64,000 nt of DNA from Antrihabitans cavernicola (lineage in GTDB: Bacteria > Actinomycetota > Actinomycetes > Mycobacteriales > Mycobacteriaceae): positions 558,001-622,000 of the forward strand of contig NZ_VLNY01000002.1 of assembly GCF_008297975.1 (NCBI RefSeq), read 5' to 3'. The notes under the pieces are model-generated. The model was not told the DNA's origin. It did not search any database and saw only the letters and a program-made list of their open reading frames with translations. The stretch's first letter is position 1, and every line of letters begins with the position of its first letter. Positions 48,997-57,421 of the stretch are shown here, piece after piece. The translations under genes and the position numbers were made by a program.

Positions 48997-49623
48997 ATGT
49001 CGACAAGTCGCAGCTACGGGGGACGACTGGTCGTCGATCGTAAGGCGGAACGCCGCAGCCGATTCCTCGATGCCGGCCTGGAAATCTTCAGTGGCAAGGG
49101 GTATGCGAAGAGTTCGATCACGGACATCTGTGCGGCCGCGGGTCTGTCTCGTCGGCAGTTCTACGAAGAATTCGGCAGCCGCGAGGATCTGTTGTTCGCC
49201 GTGTACGACTGGATACAACTCGACGCCAGAGAGGCGGTCACCGCTGCCGTTCTCGGCGAACCGTCGCGAGAATTGCGTCGCGTCGCCGCGGCGGCGATGT
49301 CGGCCTACGTTCGGTCGGTCGGGACCGATCCGCGTCGCGCCGAAGTATCGTTCGTGCAGATCATCGGCGTCAGCGATCACATGGAGCAGCACCGCATCGA
49401 TGGTCGCGAGCAGTGGACTGAGTTCTTTCACAGCATCGCCGCGACGATCGTCGGGCCGTCGTACGTCCCGCCCGGCGGCTACACGCTGGCGGCGACGGCG
49501 TTCATTGCCGCCCTCACTGCTCTTGTGCATCGGTGGAGCGTGACGACGCCGCGACCACCCGTCGACGACGTGGTCGAGCCGATGACGGTCATTCTCGTAG
49601 CGTTGCTTTCCCAGAGCGGCTAG
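48997..49623 (+). CDS. TetR-family transcriptional regulator
   Basis: A 208-residue regulator. HTH: FLDAGLEIFSGKGYAKSSIT, then ICAAAGLSRRQFYEEFGSRE and DLLFAVYDWI. The C-terminal ligand-binding domain is unassigned. It is divergent from the phosphotransferase gene with a perfect palindrome between them, and is probably autoregulated. I take ATG 48997; an upstream ATG at 48964 adds residues without similarity. Confidence 0.9.
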   Translation: MSTSRSYGGRLVVDRKAERRSRFLDAGLEIFSGKGYAKSSITDICAAAGLSRRQFYEEFGSREDLLFAVYDWIQLDAREAVTAAVLGEPSRELRRVAAAAMSAYVRSVGTDPRRAEVSFVQIIGVSDHMEQHRIDGREQWTEFFHSIAATIVGPSYVPPGGYTLAATAFIAALTALVHRWSVTTPRPPVDDVVEPMTVILVALLSQSG

Positions 49624-49641
49624 GGCCTCGGAACCAATTTC

Positions 49642-49672
49642 TTGACCTCGAGTGGACTTCAGGTTTCACCAT
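49642..49672 (+). promoter_or_regulatory. MerR/SoxR-type promoter of the SDR-QueA-like operon
   Basis: TTGACC (49642-49647) and CACCAT (49667-49672) are 19 bases apart. Between them ACCTCGAGT-GG-ACTTCAGGT forms a dyad with 7 of 9 positions paired, close to the SoxR-type box. The predicted start falls about 20 bases before GTG 49701. No MerR gene adjoins it. Confidence 0.55.
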
Positions 49673-49700
49673 GGAGTTCCAGTCCACACGAGGAGTTCAC

Positions 49701-50408
49701 GTGACCTATCACCACACGACTTTCACCCCTACCGCATTGATCACCGGCGCATCGGCCGGGCTCGGTCGTGCACTCACACACGCGCTCTTCGACATCGGCT
49801 GGCACGTGATCGCCACCGCACGGCACGTCGATCGACTCGACCGACTGCGCGGCGATCACGTGACCACCGTGGTCGGAGACGTCACCGATCCCGCCCACCG
49901 CGCAGAGCTGGCTACGATCCTCACCGCGAACGGCGGCCTGGACTTGCTGGTCAACAATGCGAGCACCCTCGGGCCGAGCCCGATGCCGCATCTTGCGCAG
50001 TATCCGCTGGACCAGCTTGCTGCGGTCTACGACGTCAACGTGGTTGCCCCGCTTGCGCTTCTACAACTGGCCCTGCCCGCACTGCGGTCCCGCGACGGAG
50101 TGGCCGTCAACATCACTTCCGACGCCGCGGTGATGCCCTACGAGGGCTGGGGAGGGTACGGATCGTCGAAGGCGGCGCTCGATCACCTGACTGCGATCTT
50201 GGCCGCCGAGGAGTCCGATGTGCCGATCTACTCCTTCGATCCCGGCGACATGCGCACCGACATGCATCAGGCCGCGTTTCCAGGGCAGGACATATCCGAT
50301 CGCCCAGAACCGGAAACTGTTGTGCCATCACTGCTTCGGCTGATCGAATCGCGGCCGCCGAGCGGTCGCTACGTCGGCGCTCAACTCGAGGCGGAGGTGA
50401 CATCATGA
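49701..50408 (+). CDS. Short-chain dehydrogenase/reductase
   Basis: A 235-residue classical SDR: TGASAGLGRAL cofactor motif, LLVNNAST, catalytic Ser in NITSDAAVM, Tyr and Lys in YGSSKAAL. The FDPGDMRTDM segment is typical after the active site. NADP(H) is likely but not proven. GTG 49701 is preceded by AGGAG at 49691-49695. An in-frame ATG at 49671 lies inside the predicted -10 element and is rejected. The stop overlaps the next start (ATGA), so the SDR and QueA-like proteins are translationally coupled. Confidence 0.88.
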   Translation: MTYHHTTFTPTALITGASAGLGRALTHALFDIGWHVIATARHVDRLDRLRGDHVTTVVGDVTDPAHRAELATILTANGGLDLLVNNASTLGPSPMPHLAQYPLDQLAAVYDVNVVAPLALLQLALPALRSRDGVAVNITSDAAVMPYEGWGGYGSSKAALDHLTAILAAEESDVPIYSFDPGDMRTDMHQAAFPGQDISDRPEPETVVPSLLRLIESRPPSGRYVGAQLEAEVTS

Positions 50409-51445
50409 CCGTATCCCTGTTGGATCACACTTTCGTGTTGCCGCCGGACCGCGAGGCATCCGGGCCGCCCGAGTCGCGTGGTCTTGCTCGCGACGAGGTT
50501 CGGCTGCTGGTGTCGGATCGACGATCGTCGACCCACGCGCACTTTCGCGAGCTACCGCGCTATCTGCGGCCCGGCGACCTGGTGGTCGTGAACAATTCGG
50601 CGACCCTCTCCGCGGCGGTCGATGGTCGAATCGGCACCACCGCAACGGTTCTCCATTTCGCGACCTGGCTCGACGACGGATCGTGGGTGGTAGAGGTGCG
50701 ATCGACGGACGGCAGGCCGTCCGACTGGTCGACGTTGCACCCCGGCATGGTGATTGCGCTACCTGCGGGCGCGTCGGCGACGTTGATCCAGCCGTGGCTG
50801 CGGTCGGGGCGGCGACTCTGGGCTGCTCGTCTCGACGGCATGGGCGGATCGGTGATCGACTGGCTGCAGAGTCACGGCCGACCGATCAGCTACTCGTACG
50901 TGTCGCAACGTTGGTCGGCGTCGTACTACACAACGGCGTTCGGTCGCGAGTTGGGCAGCGCGGAGATGCCAAGCGCCGGAAGGCCGTTCACGGATCGACT
51001 GATCACCGACCTCATTGCAGGCGGTATCGACGTCGCACCCATCACCCTGCACACCGGGGTGTCGTCACCCGAGATCGGTGAGCCGCCGAGCCCCGAGCGT
51101 TTCGTGGTTCCGGAATCGACCGCGCGCCGGGTGAATGCCGCACGGTCGGCGGGTGGTCGGGTGGTGGCGATCGGGACCACCGTGACGCGAGCACTGGAGA
51201 CAACCGCGACGCCGGACGGCCGCGCCCACGCTGGTGCGGGCTGGACCAACCTGGTGCTCGGACCGCAACGACCGACCCGCGTGGTCGATGGACTCGTCAC
51301 CGGTTGGCATGCTCCCGGCGCATCGCATCTGCAGTTGTTGGAAGCCGTCGTGGGAGCAGACGCAGTGCATGCCGCATACGACGCCGCGCTCGCAGGCGGT
51401 TACCTCTGGCACGAATTCGGGGACAGCGCACTGCTGCTGCGGTAA
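50405..51445 (+). CDS. QueA-like S-adenosylmethionine:tRNA ribosyltransferase-isomerase homolog
   Basis: A 346-residue protein of the QueA family: FRELPRYLRPGDLVVVNNSATLSA at the start matches the QueA opening, followed by PISYSYVSQRWSASYYTTAF (family PPYI-x-R and Y-Q-T-V-F region), GRPFTDRLI and ITLHTGVSSPEI, and RVVAIGTTVTRALET near the end. True QueA transfers the ribosyl part of SAM to preQ1 in tRNA. No queuosine genes are seen nearby, and the PPYI motif is changed, so this actinobacterial paralog may act on another substrate together with the SDR. Function not established. Confidence 0.8.
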   Translation: MTVSLLDHTFVLPPDREASGPPESRGLARDEVRLLVSDRRSSTHAHFRELPRYLRPGDLVVVNNSATLSAAVDGRIGTTATVLHFATWLDDGSWVVEVRSTDGRPSDWSTLHPGMVIALPAGASATLIQPWLRSGRRLWAARLDGMGGSVIDWLQSHGRPISYSYVSQRWSASYYTTAFGRELGSAEMPSAGRPFTDRLITDLIAGGIDVAPITLHTGVSSPEIGEPPSPERFVVPESTARRVNAARSAGGRVVAIGTTVTRALETTATPDGRAHAGAGWTNLVLGPQRPTRVVDGLVTGWHAPGASHLQLLEAVVGADAVHAAYDAALAGGYLWHEFGDSALLLR

Positions 51446-51461
51446 TCGGTATCGTCGAACG

Positions 51462-51976
51462 GTGACCGCCCACGCCCTGGTAATCCGTGATGCCACCACC
51501 GCCGACTTCGATGCGATCACCCGATTGACCATCGATGTCTACGTGGGCGGGGGATTCGTCGGGGCGAGCGATCCGTACGCCAGCACGCTGGCCGATACCG
51601 CAACGCGCGCAAGGGATTCGCAGTTGGTGGTTGCCGAACACCAGGGACGACGGTCGGGACCCTCACCGTTGCGCGAGCGGGGACCACCTACGCCGAGCTT
51701 GCACGACCGGGGGAGATGGAGTTTCGGATGCTCGGGGTCGCCGACTCGGCGCGAGGGCTGGGGGTCGGAACCGCGTTGGTACAGCACGTGATCGACCTTG
51801 CGGTGGCCGAAGGCTGCACCGCGGTGGCGATATCCACGTCGTCGACGATGGTCGAAGCGCGGAGAATCTATGACCGACTCGGATTCGTCCATGTGCCGGA
51901 ACGTGATTGGGAAGTGGTGGCGGGGCTGATCCTGACCGCGTTGGTGTACCCGATCAGCCCAACACCGTCGCGATGA
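51462..51976 (+). pseudogene. GNAT N-acetyltransferase, one frameshift
   Basis: From GTG 51462 the frame reads VIRDATTADFDAITRLTIDVYV to QLVVAEHQG, then breaks in CCAGGGACG near 51643-51646. One base over, it continues TTVGTLTVARAGTTYAEL and MEFRMLGVADSARGLGVGTALVQHVI (acetyl-CoA binding motif A), then IYDRLGFVHVPERDW and a stop at 51976. With one base restored the protein is 171 residues and complete. The simplest cause is loss of one G from a GGGG run, either real or an error. Its end overlaps the convergent ACT gene by 23 bases. Confidence 0.82.
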
Positions 51977-52604
51977 TGCCCGTCAGATAGCCAAGCCGAG
52001 CGATTTCGGACGGTCGGAATTCCGGTCCGCCCGGCCGGCCGAGCATCAGCACCTTGCCCGACTGACCCAGGGGTGCGGCAGCGAGTTTGGTGTCCATGTC
52101 GCGCCAGATCTGCGGCACCCAATCGGCTTCGTCGTCCAAGGCGGCGGACTTCGCGAGCGGCAACCATGGCACGTCGGTGGCGTGAGTCTCGGGTGCACCC
52201 GAGCTGCCGACGACTCGGTACGCGCCGTGCGGTCCGATAGCCACGATGGTGCTCCAGCCGACGCGAAGGACCCGGGGTGCACCGTCGACCAACACCTGCA
52301 ACCGATCGTCGCGGGCGGTGGCGACCTGATCGATCAGTTCCAGTTCGCGATGCGTGTCGAGGATGCCTGCGTACGGGCGAATGGAGTCGACGCTGACGTC
52401 GTCGAGTGCCTCGGCAGCGGTGATCAGCGTGTCGGGCAGTGAGCCCGGCTCCACGTCGACCACCAGGTCGTCGACTGCGTAGCCGTCACCGCGATCGACC
52501 ACGTCGAGCGACAGAATGTCGGCACCGACACTGCCCAATGCCAGCGCCAACTGGCCGAGGCTGCCTGGTCGATCGGGGAGCTGTACCCGAAGCAGGAATG
52601 ACAC
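51954..52604 (-). CDS. ACT-domain protein (Rv3013-like)
   Basis: A 216-residue protein. The start FLLRVQLPDRPGSLGQLALALGSVGADILSLDVV is a clear ACT domain and closely resembles Rv3013. The C-terminal half (VLVDGAPRVLRVGWSTIVAI, LMLGRPGGPEFRPSEIARLGYL) is family-specific and of unknown function. ACT domains bind amino acids. GTG 52604, with GAAGGGA 5 bases upstream, gives the family N terminus; frames further up add unrelated residues. It lies divergent from gatC, a conserved place in mycobacteria. Confidence 0.85.
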   Translation of the reverse strand: MSFLLRVQLPDRPGSLGQLALALGSVGADILSLDVVDRGDGYAVDDLVVDVEPGSLPDTLITAAEALDDVSVDSIRPYAGILDTHRELELIDQVATARDDRLQVLVDGAPRVLRVGWSTIVAIGPHGAYRVVGSSGAPETHATDVPWLPLAKSAALDDEADWVPQIWRDMDTKLAAAPLGQSGKVLMLGRPGGPEFRPSEIARLGYLTGIIATVLG

Positions 52605-52813
52605 GAGCGTCCCTTCTTCCGTGCGGACGAGGGACATGCCTGCGTCCCCCGACGACCGCAATCCTTGCACTCGCCGCCGACTGTTTCGAGTCGAAGGTTG
52701 CCTGGGTGACCGATCAGACAGCCGCTGCAAGGCGATACCGCTGGTGATCGCGCCGATCGGTCGATCGCTAGGCTGTTCGGGACCGGCGCAATCGAACGAA
52801 AGGGGCCTACGCG

Positions 52814-53113
52814 GTGCCTGCCATCTCCCGTGACGAGGTCGCCCACCTCGCCCGGCTTTCCCGGCTCGCTCTTGCCGATGACGAACTGGATCAGTTCGCA
52901 GGGCAGCTCGATTCGATCCTGAACCACGTCAAGGCCGTTTCCGAGGTGGCTGCTGACGACGTTCCCCCCACCGCGAACCCCAATCCGGTCACCAATGTGA
53001 CGCGACCAGACGTCGTCGTGCCGGGTCTGACGCCGGAGCAGGCGCTATCCGGCGCTCCCGCCGTCGAGCAGGATCGGTTCGCCGTTCCGCAGATTCTGGG
53101 GGAGGGCGAATGA
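52814..53113 (+). CDS. gatC: Asp-tRNA(Asn)/Glu-tRNA(Gln) amidotransferase subunit C
   Basis: A 99-residue Gat[40 protein letters not shown] is the full family signature, with VPPTANP...RPDVVVPG typical of the extended C terminus. It stabilises GatA-GatB in the enzyme that converts misacylated Glu-tRNA(Gln) to Gln-tRNA(Gln). GTG 52814. The stop overlaps gatA by 4 bases. Confidence 0.96.
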   Translation: MPAISRDEVAHLARLSRLALADDELDQFAGQLDSILNHVKAVSEVAADDVPPTANPNPVTNVTRPDVVVPGLTPEQALSGAPAVEQDRFAVPQILGEGE

Positions 53114-54576
53114 GCCTGACTACGCAATCGGCAGCGGAGCTCGCCGCGCGTATCCACACGCGCGAGGTCTCCTCCGTCGAAGTCACCCAGGCGCACCTGG
53201 ATCGCATCGCCGAGGTCGATTCCGACATCCACGCCTACCTGCACATCGGTGGCGAGCAGGCGCTGGCCGCCGCCCGCGACGTGGACGAATCGCTTGCCGC
53301 GGGCAACGCGCCGGCGTCCGCGCTGGCCGGGGTACCGCTGGCGCTCAAGGACGTGTTCACCACCACGGACATGCCCACCACCTGCGGCTCCAAGATATTG
53401 GAGGGCTGGGTGTCGCCGTACGACGCGACGGTCACCTCCAAGCTGCGCCAGGCAGGCATTCCGATTCTCGGCAAGACCAACATGGACGAGTTCGCCATGG
53501 GCTCGTCGACCGAGAACTCCGCATACGGCCCCACCAAGAACCCGTGGGACCACACCCGAATCCCCGGCGGCTCCGGTGGTGGCTCGGCCGCCGCACTGGC
53601 ATCGCATCAGGCTCCGTTGGCGATCGGCACCGATACCGGCGGTTCGATCCGCCAGCCTGCCGCGGTGACCGCGACTGTCGGCACCAAGCCCACCTACGGC
53701 ACGGTCTCGCGCTTCGGACTGGTGGCCTGCGCGTCGTCGCTGGATCAGGGCGGTCCGTGCGGTCGTAGCGTTCTCGACACCGCGCTGCTGCACGAAGTGA
53801 TCGCGGGCCACGATCCCCGCGACTCCACGTCGGTCGACGCTGTCATCCCGCCGCTCGTCGCGGCCGCTCGCGAAGGCGCGCACGGTGATTTGAAGGGCGT
53901 TCGAGTCGGGGTCGTGAAGGAACTGCACTCCGACAGCTACCAGCCAGGTGTGCTGGCGTCGTTCGACGCAGCGGTGTCGCAGCTGACGGAGTTGGGTGCC
54001 GAGGTGGTCGAGGTGTCGTGCCCGCACTTCGAACATGCGCTCGCGGCCTACTACCTGATCTTGCCGAGCGAGGTGTCGTCGAACCTCGCGCGCTTCGACG
54101 CGATGCGGTACGGCATGCGTGTCGACGACGGCAATATGAGCGCCGAGCAGGTCATGGCAGCAACTCGCGCTGCCGGGTTCGGTCCGGAAGTCAAGCGCCG
54201 CATCATGATCGGAACCTACGCGCTGTCGGCCGGCTACTACGACGCCTACTACGGTCAGGCGCTAAAGGTCCGCACTCTGATTTCTCGGGACTTCGACAAG
54301 GCGTACGAGCAGGTCGACGTGCTGGTATCGCCGACCAGTCCTTTCACGCCATGGAAGCTGGGCGACAAGGTCGACGATCCGCTGGCGATGTACCTGTCCG
54401 ACCTGTGCACCCTACCGACCAACCTGGCCGGCCATTGTGCGATGTCGGTGCCGTCGGGTCTCTCGAAGGACGACGGTCTGCCGGTCGGCTTGCAGATCAT
54501 GGCACCACGGTTGGCTGACGACCGGCTCTACCGCGTCGGTGCTGCCTACGAGGCAGCGCGCGGCGAGGTGCGCTGA
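53110..54576 (+). CDS. gatA: Asp-tRNA(Asn)/Glu-tRNA(Gln) amidotransferase subunit A
   Basis: A 488-residue amidase-signature protein that releases ammonia from glutamine for GatB. The Ser-cisSer-Lys triad is visible: Lys in LALKDVFTT, the cis-Ser and nucleophile Ser in [14 protein letters not shown]...[12 protein letters not shown]. Complete length. It overlaps gatC by 4 bases. gatB is separated, as in mycobacteria, here by an inserted block plus pfkA. Confidence 0.98.
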   Translation: MSLTTQSAAELAARIHTREVSSVEVTQAHLDRIAEVDSDIHAYLHIGGEQALAAARDVDESLAAGNAPASALAGVPLALKDVFTTTDMPTTCGSKILEGWVSPYDATVTSKLRQAGIPILGKTNMDEFAMGSSTENSAYGPTKNPWDHTRIPGGSGGGSAAALASHQAPLAIGTDTGGSIRQPAAVTATVGTKPTYGTVSRFGLVACASSLDQGGPCGRSVLDTALLHEVIAGHDPRDSTSVDAVIPPLVAAAREGAHGDLKGVRVGVVKELHSDSYQPGVLASFDAAVSQLTELGAEVVEVSCPHFEHALAAYYLILPSEVSSNLARFDAMRYGMRVDDGNMSAEQVMAATRAAGFGPEVKRRIMIGTYALSAGYYDAYYGQALKVRTLISRDFDKAYEQVDVLVSPTSPFTPWKLGDKVDDPLAMYLSDLCTLPTNLAGHCAMSVPSGLSKDDGLPVGLQIMAPRLADDRLYRVGAAYEAARGEVR

Positions 54577-54579
54577 CGC

Positions 54580-54627
54580 GCAGGTGAGTGGTTTGTTGGT
54601 CTAGGGACCAATTAATCGCTCACCTGC
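54580..54627. repeat. Palindromic intergenic repeat, class A, copy 1
   Basis: A 46-base hairpin-forming unit (54581-54626; one more G-C pair outside). The outer arms CAGGTGAG and CTCACCTG and inner arms TTGGTC and GACCAA surround loop TAGG. Of 21 potential pairs only one is mismatched, counting G-T pairs. It begins 4 bases after the gatA stop and may terminate gatA transcription. It also supplies the last codons and stop of the convergent nucleotidyltransferase gene. Confidence 0.85.
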
Positions 54628-55256
54628 GGGGAGCGCTTGGACAGCCACTTTCCGGTCTCGATGCGGATGCGCCCACGACGCGCGTTGCGGGCTGCGTTCT
54701 CGGTTCCGGGGGCGTGCTCGGTGTGCCAGCGATCTGCCTCGTCGATCACGGCCGCCAGTTCCGGTTCCGACAGGGCGCCGAACACGTCGGCCGACGGTGG
54801 CCCGAGCAGCGCAATTCCACGCTGCCGCACGATGTCTCGATCCAGCGCGTACCAAAAGGTGCCGTCCTCGGGTGGTCGATCCGACGGTGTCGACGTCGAG
54901 CGAAACGCCATTCTCGGCCCGTCGTTGAGTTCGAGCTCGAACGCCGGATCGGTTCGGCCGATCGCTACGACCTCGCGTCGGTAGATCACCAACTCCAACC
55001 CCCGCGTGGGGCAGGGGAGAGCGCTGTTCCGGAGCCGATCGATGACGGCGGCCTTGGTGGCGTGGTCGAGCGACGCGTCCACGACCAGCATCACGTCGAT
55101 GTCGCTGAGATCCTGCAGGTATCCACCAGTCGCCAGCGAACCGGTCACGTAGACGCCGACCAGATTGTCGGGCAACGTCGTTCGTGCTCTGTCGACCAGC
55201 GCATCGAGGTAGCGGTGCACCGCCGAGTCGGCGGGGACATCGAGTTGCTCAGCCAT
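54612..55256 (-). CDS. Nucleotidyltransferase-domain protein, AadA-like, possibly shortened
   Basis: A 214-residue protein with a pol-beta-type nucleotidyltransferase domain: LVGVYVTGSLATGGYLQDLSDIDVML carries the G-S and D-x-D metal-binding residues, as in aminoglycoside adenylyltransferases of the AadA group. The second domain is weak and ends in WLSKRSPQVSD. The last residues QVSD and the stop are encoded by the right arm of the class A repeat, so the original C terminus may have been replaced. Resistance activity should not be assumed. It follows the hydrolase gene by 10 bases and is last in a three-gene operon. Confidence 0.78.
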   Translation of the reverse strand: MAEQLDVPADSAVHRYLDALVDRARTTLPDNLVGVYVTGSLATGGYLQDLSDIDVMLVVDASLDHATKAAVIDRLRNSALPCPTRGLELVIYRREVVAIGRTDPAFELELNDGPRMAFRSTSTPSDRPPEDGTFWYALDRDIVRQRGIALLGPPSADVFGALSEPELAAVIDEADRWHTEHAPGTENAARNARRGRIRIETGKWLSKRSPQVSD

Positions 55257-55266
55257 TGCACCGAGA

Positions 55267-56655
55267 CTAGGCGCAACCACGCCGATTCTCGTGTGGCATC
55301 GCCGTTCCCTGCTCGACCCCGTAGCGATGACCGTGACCGGCAGGCGCGTTGAGCGCACCCAGCAGGTCGACGGTGGTCTGTAGGAAACTCACGACCGGAA
55401 TCCATTGCGGCTCCGGAGCGTCGATACGGGTACCGGCGAGGTCCGGCGGCTGCACCAGCAACCGCGGCGACCAGCGAACGACCGGATCGGACGAGTTGGC
55501 GAGGATCGTCGCGTCTCGGCGGTCGACGGCACCCGCCGGCGGACCGGCCCACAATGCGCCGCAGGTGGATTCGGTGACGGCGGCTGTGCTGTGGAACGCC
55601 GCACTGCCACCGACCGAACCGAGGCTCTGTCCGTAGATGAACAGATCGGGCCGGTGTTGCGGCGGCAATTCGGAAAGCCGCTGCGCGACAGCGGTGAAGA
55701 GCGCCTTCGCCGATTCTTCTGCGGCGGCACGGCCGAAGACGAATGTCGCCCAACTGGGTGCGTAGGAATACTGCATACCGACCAAGGCGACGTCGTCGTG
55801 GAAGCGGCGCTCGAACCCGGCGACGGCGTTCGCGTCGACCCAGCCGGATCCGGTCGGAACTGCCACCACGACTGCGGATTTCGAGAGTCCGCCTGCCCGT
55901 TCGAGCTCACGAACGGCCAGGTTGACGCGCGAGTGCAGGTCGGGCGCGGAGTCGAGTCCGACGTAGGCGCGCACGCTTGTCGTGTCGGATTCGGTGGATA
56001 CGAACTTGCGACCCTCCGATCCCAAGGTGCTCCACGACACGTACGACTCTGCACTGCCCGAGCGCGTGGTCGACAAGGGCTGCGACAGCGCAGTGTCGAC
56101 AACCCCGTTGGCCGCTCGATACGCCGTGGTTCGCCAGCCCACCACTGCGGGAACGACGATCACCTGCAACGCGATCCCGGCCACGATGCTCACACCGATA
56201 CCGCGAACGAGGCCGAGCCGTCCTGCGGCCCAACCGATTCCAGTCGTGATCCCGTACAGTGCGATGGCTACGAATGCGGCACCCGCCGCGGTTTGTACCC
56301 AATAGAGCAAGCCGATCGGCTGCATTCCCATCACTGCCCGCAAGCCGTCTTGCCACCGGGTCGCCGCGAGTATCGACCAGGCCACCGTGACTGCTGCGAT
56401 GAATGCCGTTGCAGACCTGAGTTTTTCGGGGCCCGGCCCGATTCCGACACGTCGCAACAGCGATGCGACGCCGAGCCCGACCGCCGTAAACAGTCCGGTG
56501 AGCACCGCCTGCATCGTCGGCGTGCGAGGCAGCAATGACGGGGAGAGCGACGCGACGATCGTCGCGGTGAGCACGACCGAGGTCGTAACGCGCGGTACCG
56601 CGACCGCCCTGACCGCGGCGAGTGGTCTTGTCGCAACATCGAATACGGTGCTCAT
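55267..56655 (-). CDS. Membrane-bound alpha/beta hydrolase (Abhydrolase_9 / DUF2319 family)
   Basis: A 462-residue protein with about four N-terminal transmembrane helices (residues about 25-190) and a C-terminal hydrolase domain. The nucleophile elbow appears as FIYGQSLGSVGGSAAF. PTGSGWVDANAVAGFERRFH and VALVGMQYSYAPSW are family features of the actinobacterial alpha/beta-hydrolase family formerly called DUF2319. The substrate is unknown; location in the membrane suggests a lipid. Its ATG overlaps the stop of the upstream phospholipase-like gene. Confidence 0.85.
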   Translation of the reverse strand: MSTVFDVATRPLAAVRAVAVPRVTTSVVLTATIVASLSPSLLPRTPTMQAVLTGLFTAVGLGVASLLRRVGIGPGPEKLRSATAFIAAVTVAWSILAATRWQDGLRAVMGMQPIGLLYWVQTAAGAAFVAIALYGITTGIGWAAGRLGLVRGIGVSIVAGIALQVIVVPAVVGWRTTAYRAANGVVDTALSQPLSTTRSGSAESYVSWSTLGSEGRKFVSTESDTTSVRAYVGLDSAPDLHSRVNLAVRELERAGGLSKSAVVVAVPTGSGWVDANAVAGFERRFHDDVALVGMQYSYAPSWATFVFGRAAAEESAKALFTAVAQRLSELPPQHRPDLFIYGQSLGSVGGSAAFHSTAAVTESTCGALWAGPPAGAVDRRDATILANSSDPVVRWSPRLLVQPPDLAGTRIDAPEPQWIPVVSFLQTTVDLLGALNAPAGHGHRYGVEQGTAMPHENRRGCA

Positions 56656-57296
56656 GCCTGCACCGCTGCGCCGGCGGACTCGATTCGCCTGCCACGCCCG
56701 ATCGCCAATGCTCCGATCAGCAGGGTGATGCCGAGCGCGCCCGCGATCAGGTACTTGTCGGCGTGTTCGGGGTCGGGACTGCGATAGCCCTGGCGAAAGG
56801 AGTTGGCGTCGACGAATCCTGCCGCGATCTCGGCCATCGCGAAGCAGCCCGACCGTGCCACGATGTTCTCGCGGGTTTCGCACGCGTCGTGCATCCGGCG
56901 ATGCAACTGCGCGTCGAAGTTTTGGCGGGCCCAGCTACCCAGCGGTGCGCCGGTTCGCTCGGCGTAACGGAGCACGTCGTAGCCGAGGTCGTGTGCCTTG
57001 CACGCAGTCTCGAACTCGTAGGGCAGCGTGACGGGCGAGGAGCAGTCGCCATGCGGGTTGACCAGCATGCCGCCCTCGGTGACCGGGGTGTATCCCATCG
57101 TCGCGCGAAAGTCGTTCGGAATCACCGGATCATCCGAGTCGGCCAGTGTTTCGGCTGCCACGGTGGCGGCCGATGTCGCCGAGGCATTAGCGCCGGCGTG
57201 TGCTGTGGGAGCGAGTATCGCGGTGGTCGTGAAGACCGTTGTGGCCAGCAGTGCGAGGGAAGAGGTATTACGAACCCGTGATGTCGTTGCGTGCAT
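56652..57296 (-). CDS. Secreted, membrane-tethered phospholipase A2-like protein
   Basis: A 214-residue protein with a signal peptide (residues 1-34, cleavage likely after AHA) and a C-terminal hydrophobic helix (about 182-200) followed by RGRR, which would anchor it facing outwards. The central part has the sPLA2 catalytic motif C-K-A-H-D-L-G-Y-D with His102-Asp103, and Cys85, Cys99, Cys139 and Cys151 could form two disulfides. Prokaryotic group XIV PLA2 enzymes share this pattern. It is first of three overlapping minus-strand genes and divergent from a two-component system. Confidence 0.78.
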   Translation of the reverse strand: MHATTSRVRNTSSLALLATTVFTTTAILAPTAHAGANASATSAATVAAETLADSDDPVIPNDFRATMGYTPVTEGGMLVNPHGDCSSPVTLPYEFETACKAHDLGYDVLRYAERTGAPLGSWARQNFDAQLHRRMHDACETRENIVARSGCFAMAEIAAGFVDANSFRQGYRSPDPEHADKYLIAGALGITLLIGALAIGRGRRIESAGAAVQA

Positions 57297-57372
57297 ACCG
57301 AAAAGCTATGAATCACCCGCGCGCCGTCACATCACCCTGCGGGACGGTATCCCGGGTGGCCGTGGGGTTTGC

Positions 57373-57402
57373 CCACGGTGCGTGCTAATACCGTGGTCCA
57401 CG
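57373..57402. promoter_or_regulatory. CCACGG/CCGTGG dyads between PLA2-like gene and sensor kinase
   Basis: CCACGGT (57373-57379) and ACCGTGG (57390-57396) are perfect 7-base arms 10 bases apart. The second arm also forms CGTGG-T-CCACG (57392-57402). TAATAC at 57386-57391 could be a -10 for the kinase gene. The cluster sits in the 125-base divergent region, a natural place for the adjacent response regulator to bind. Confidence 0.5.
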
Positions 57403-57421
57403 CGGAAACTCACTCTCCGGT

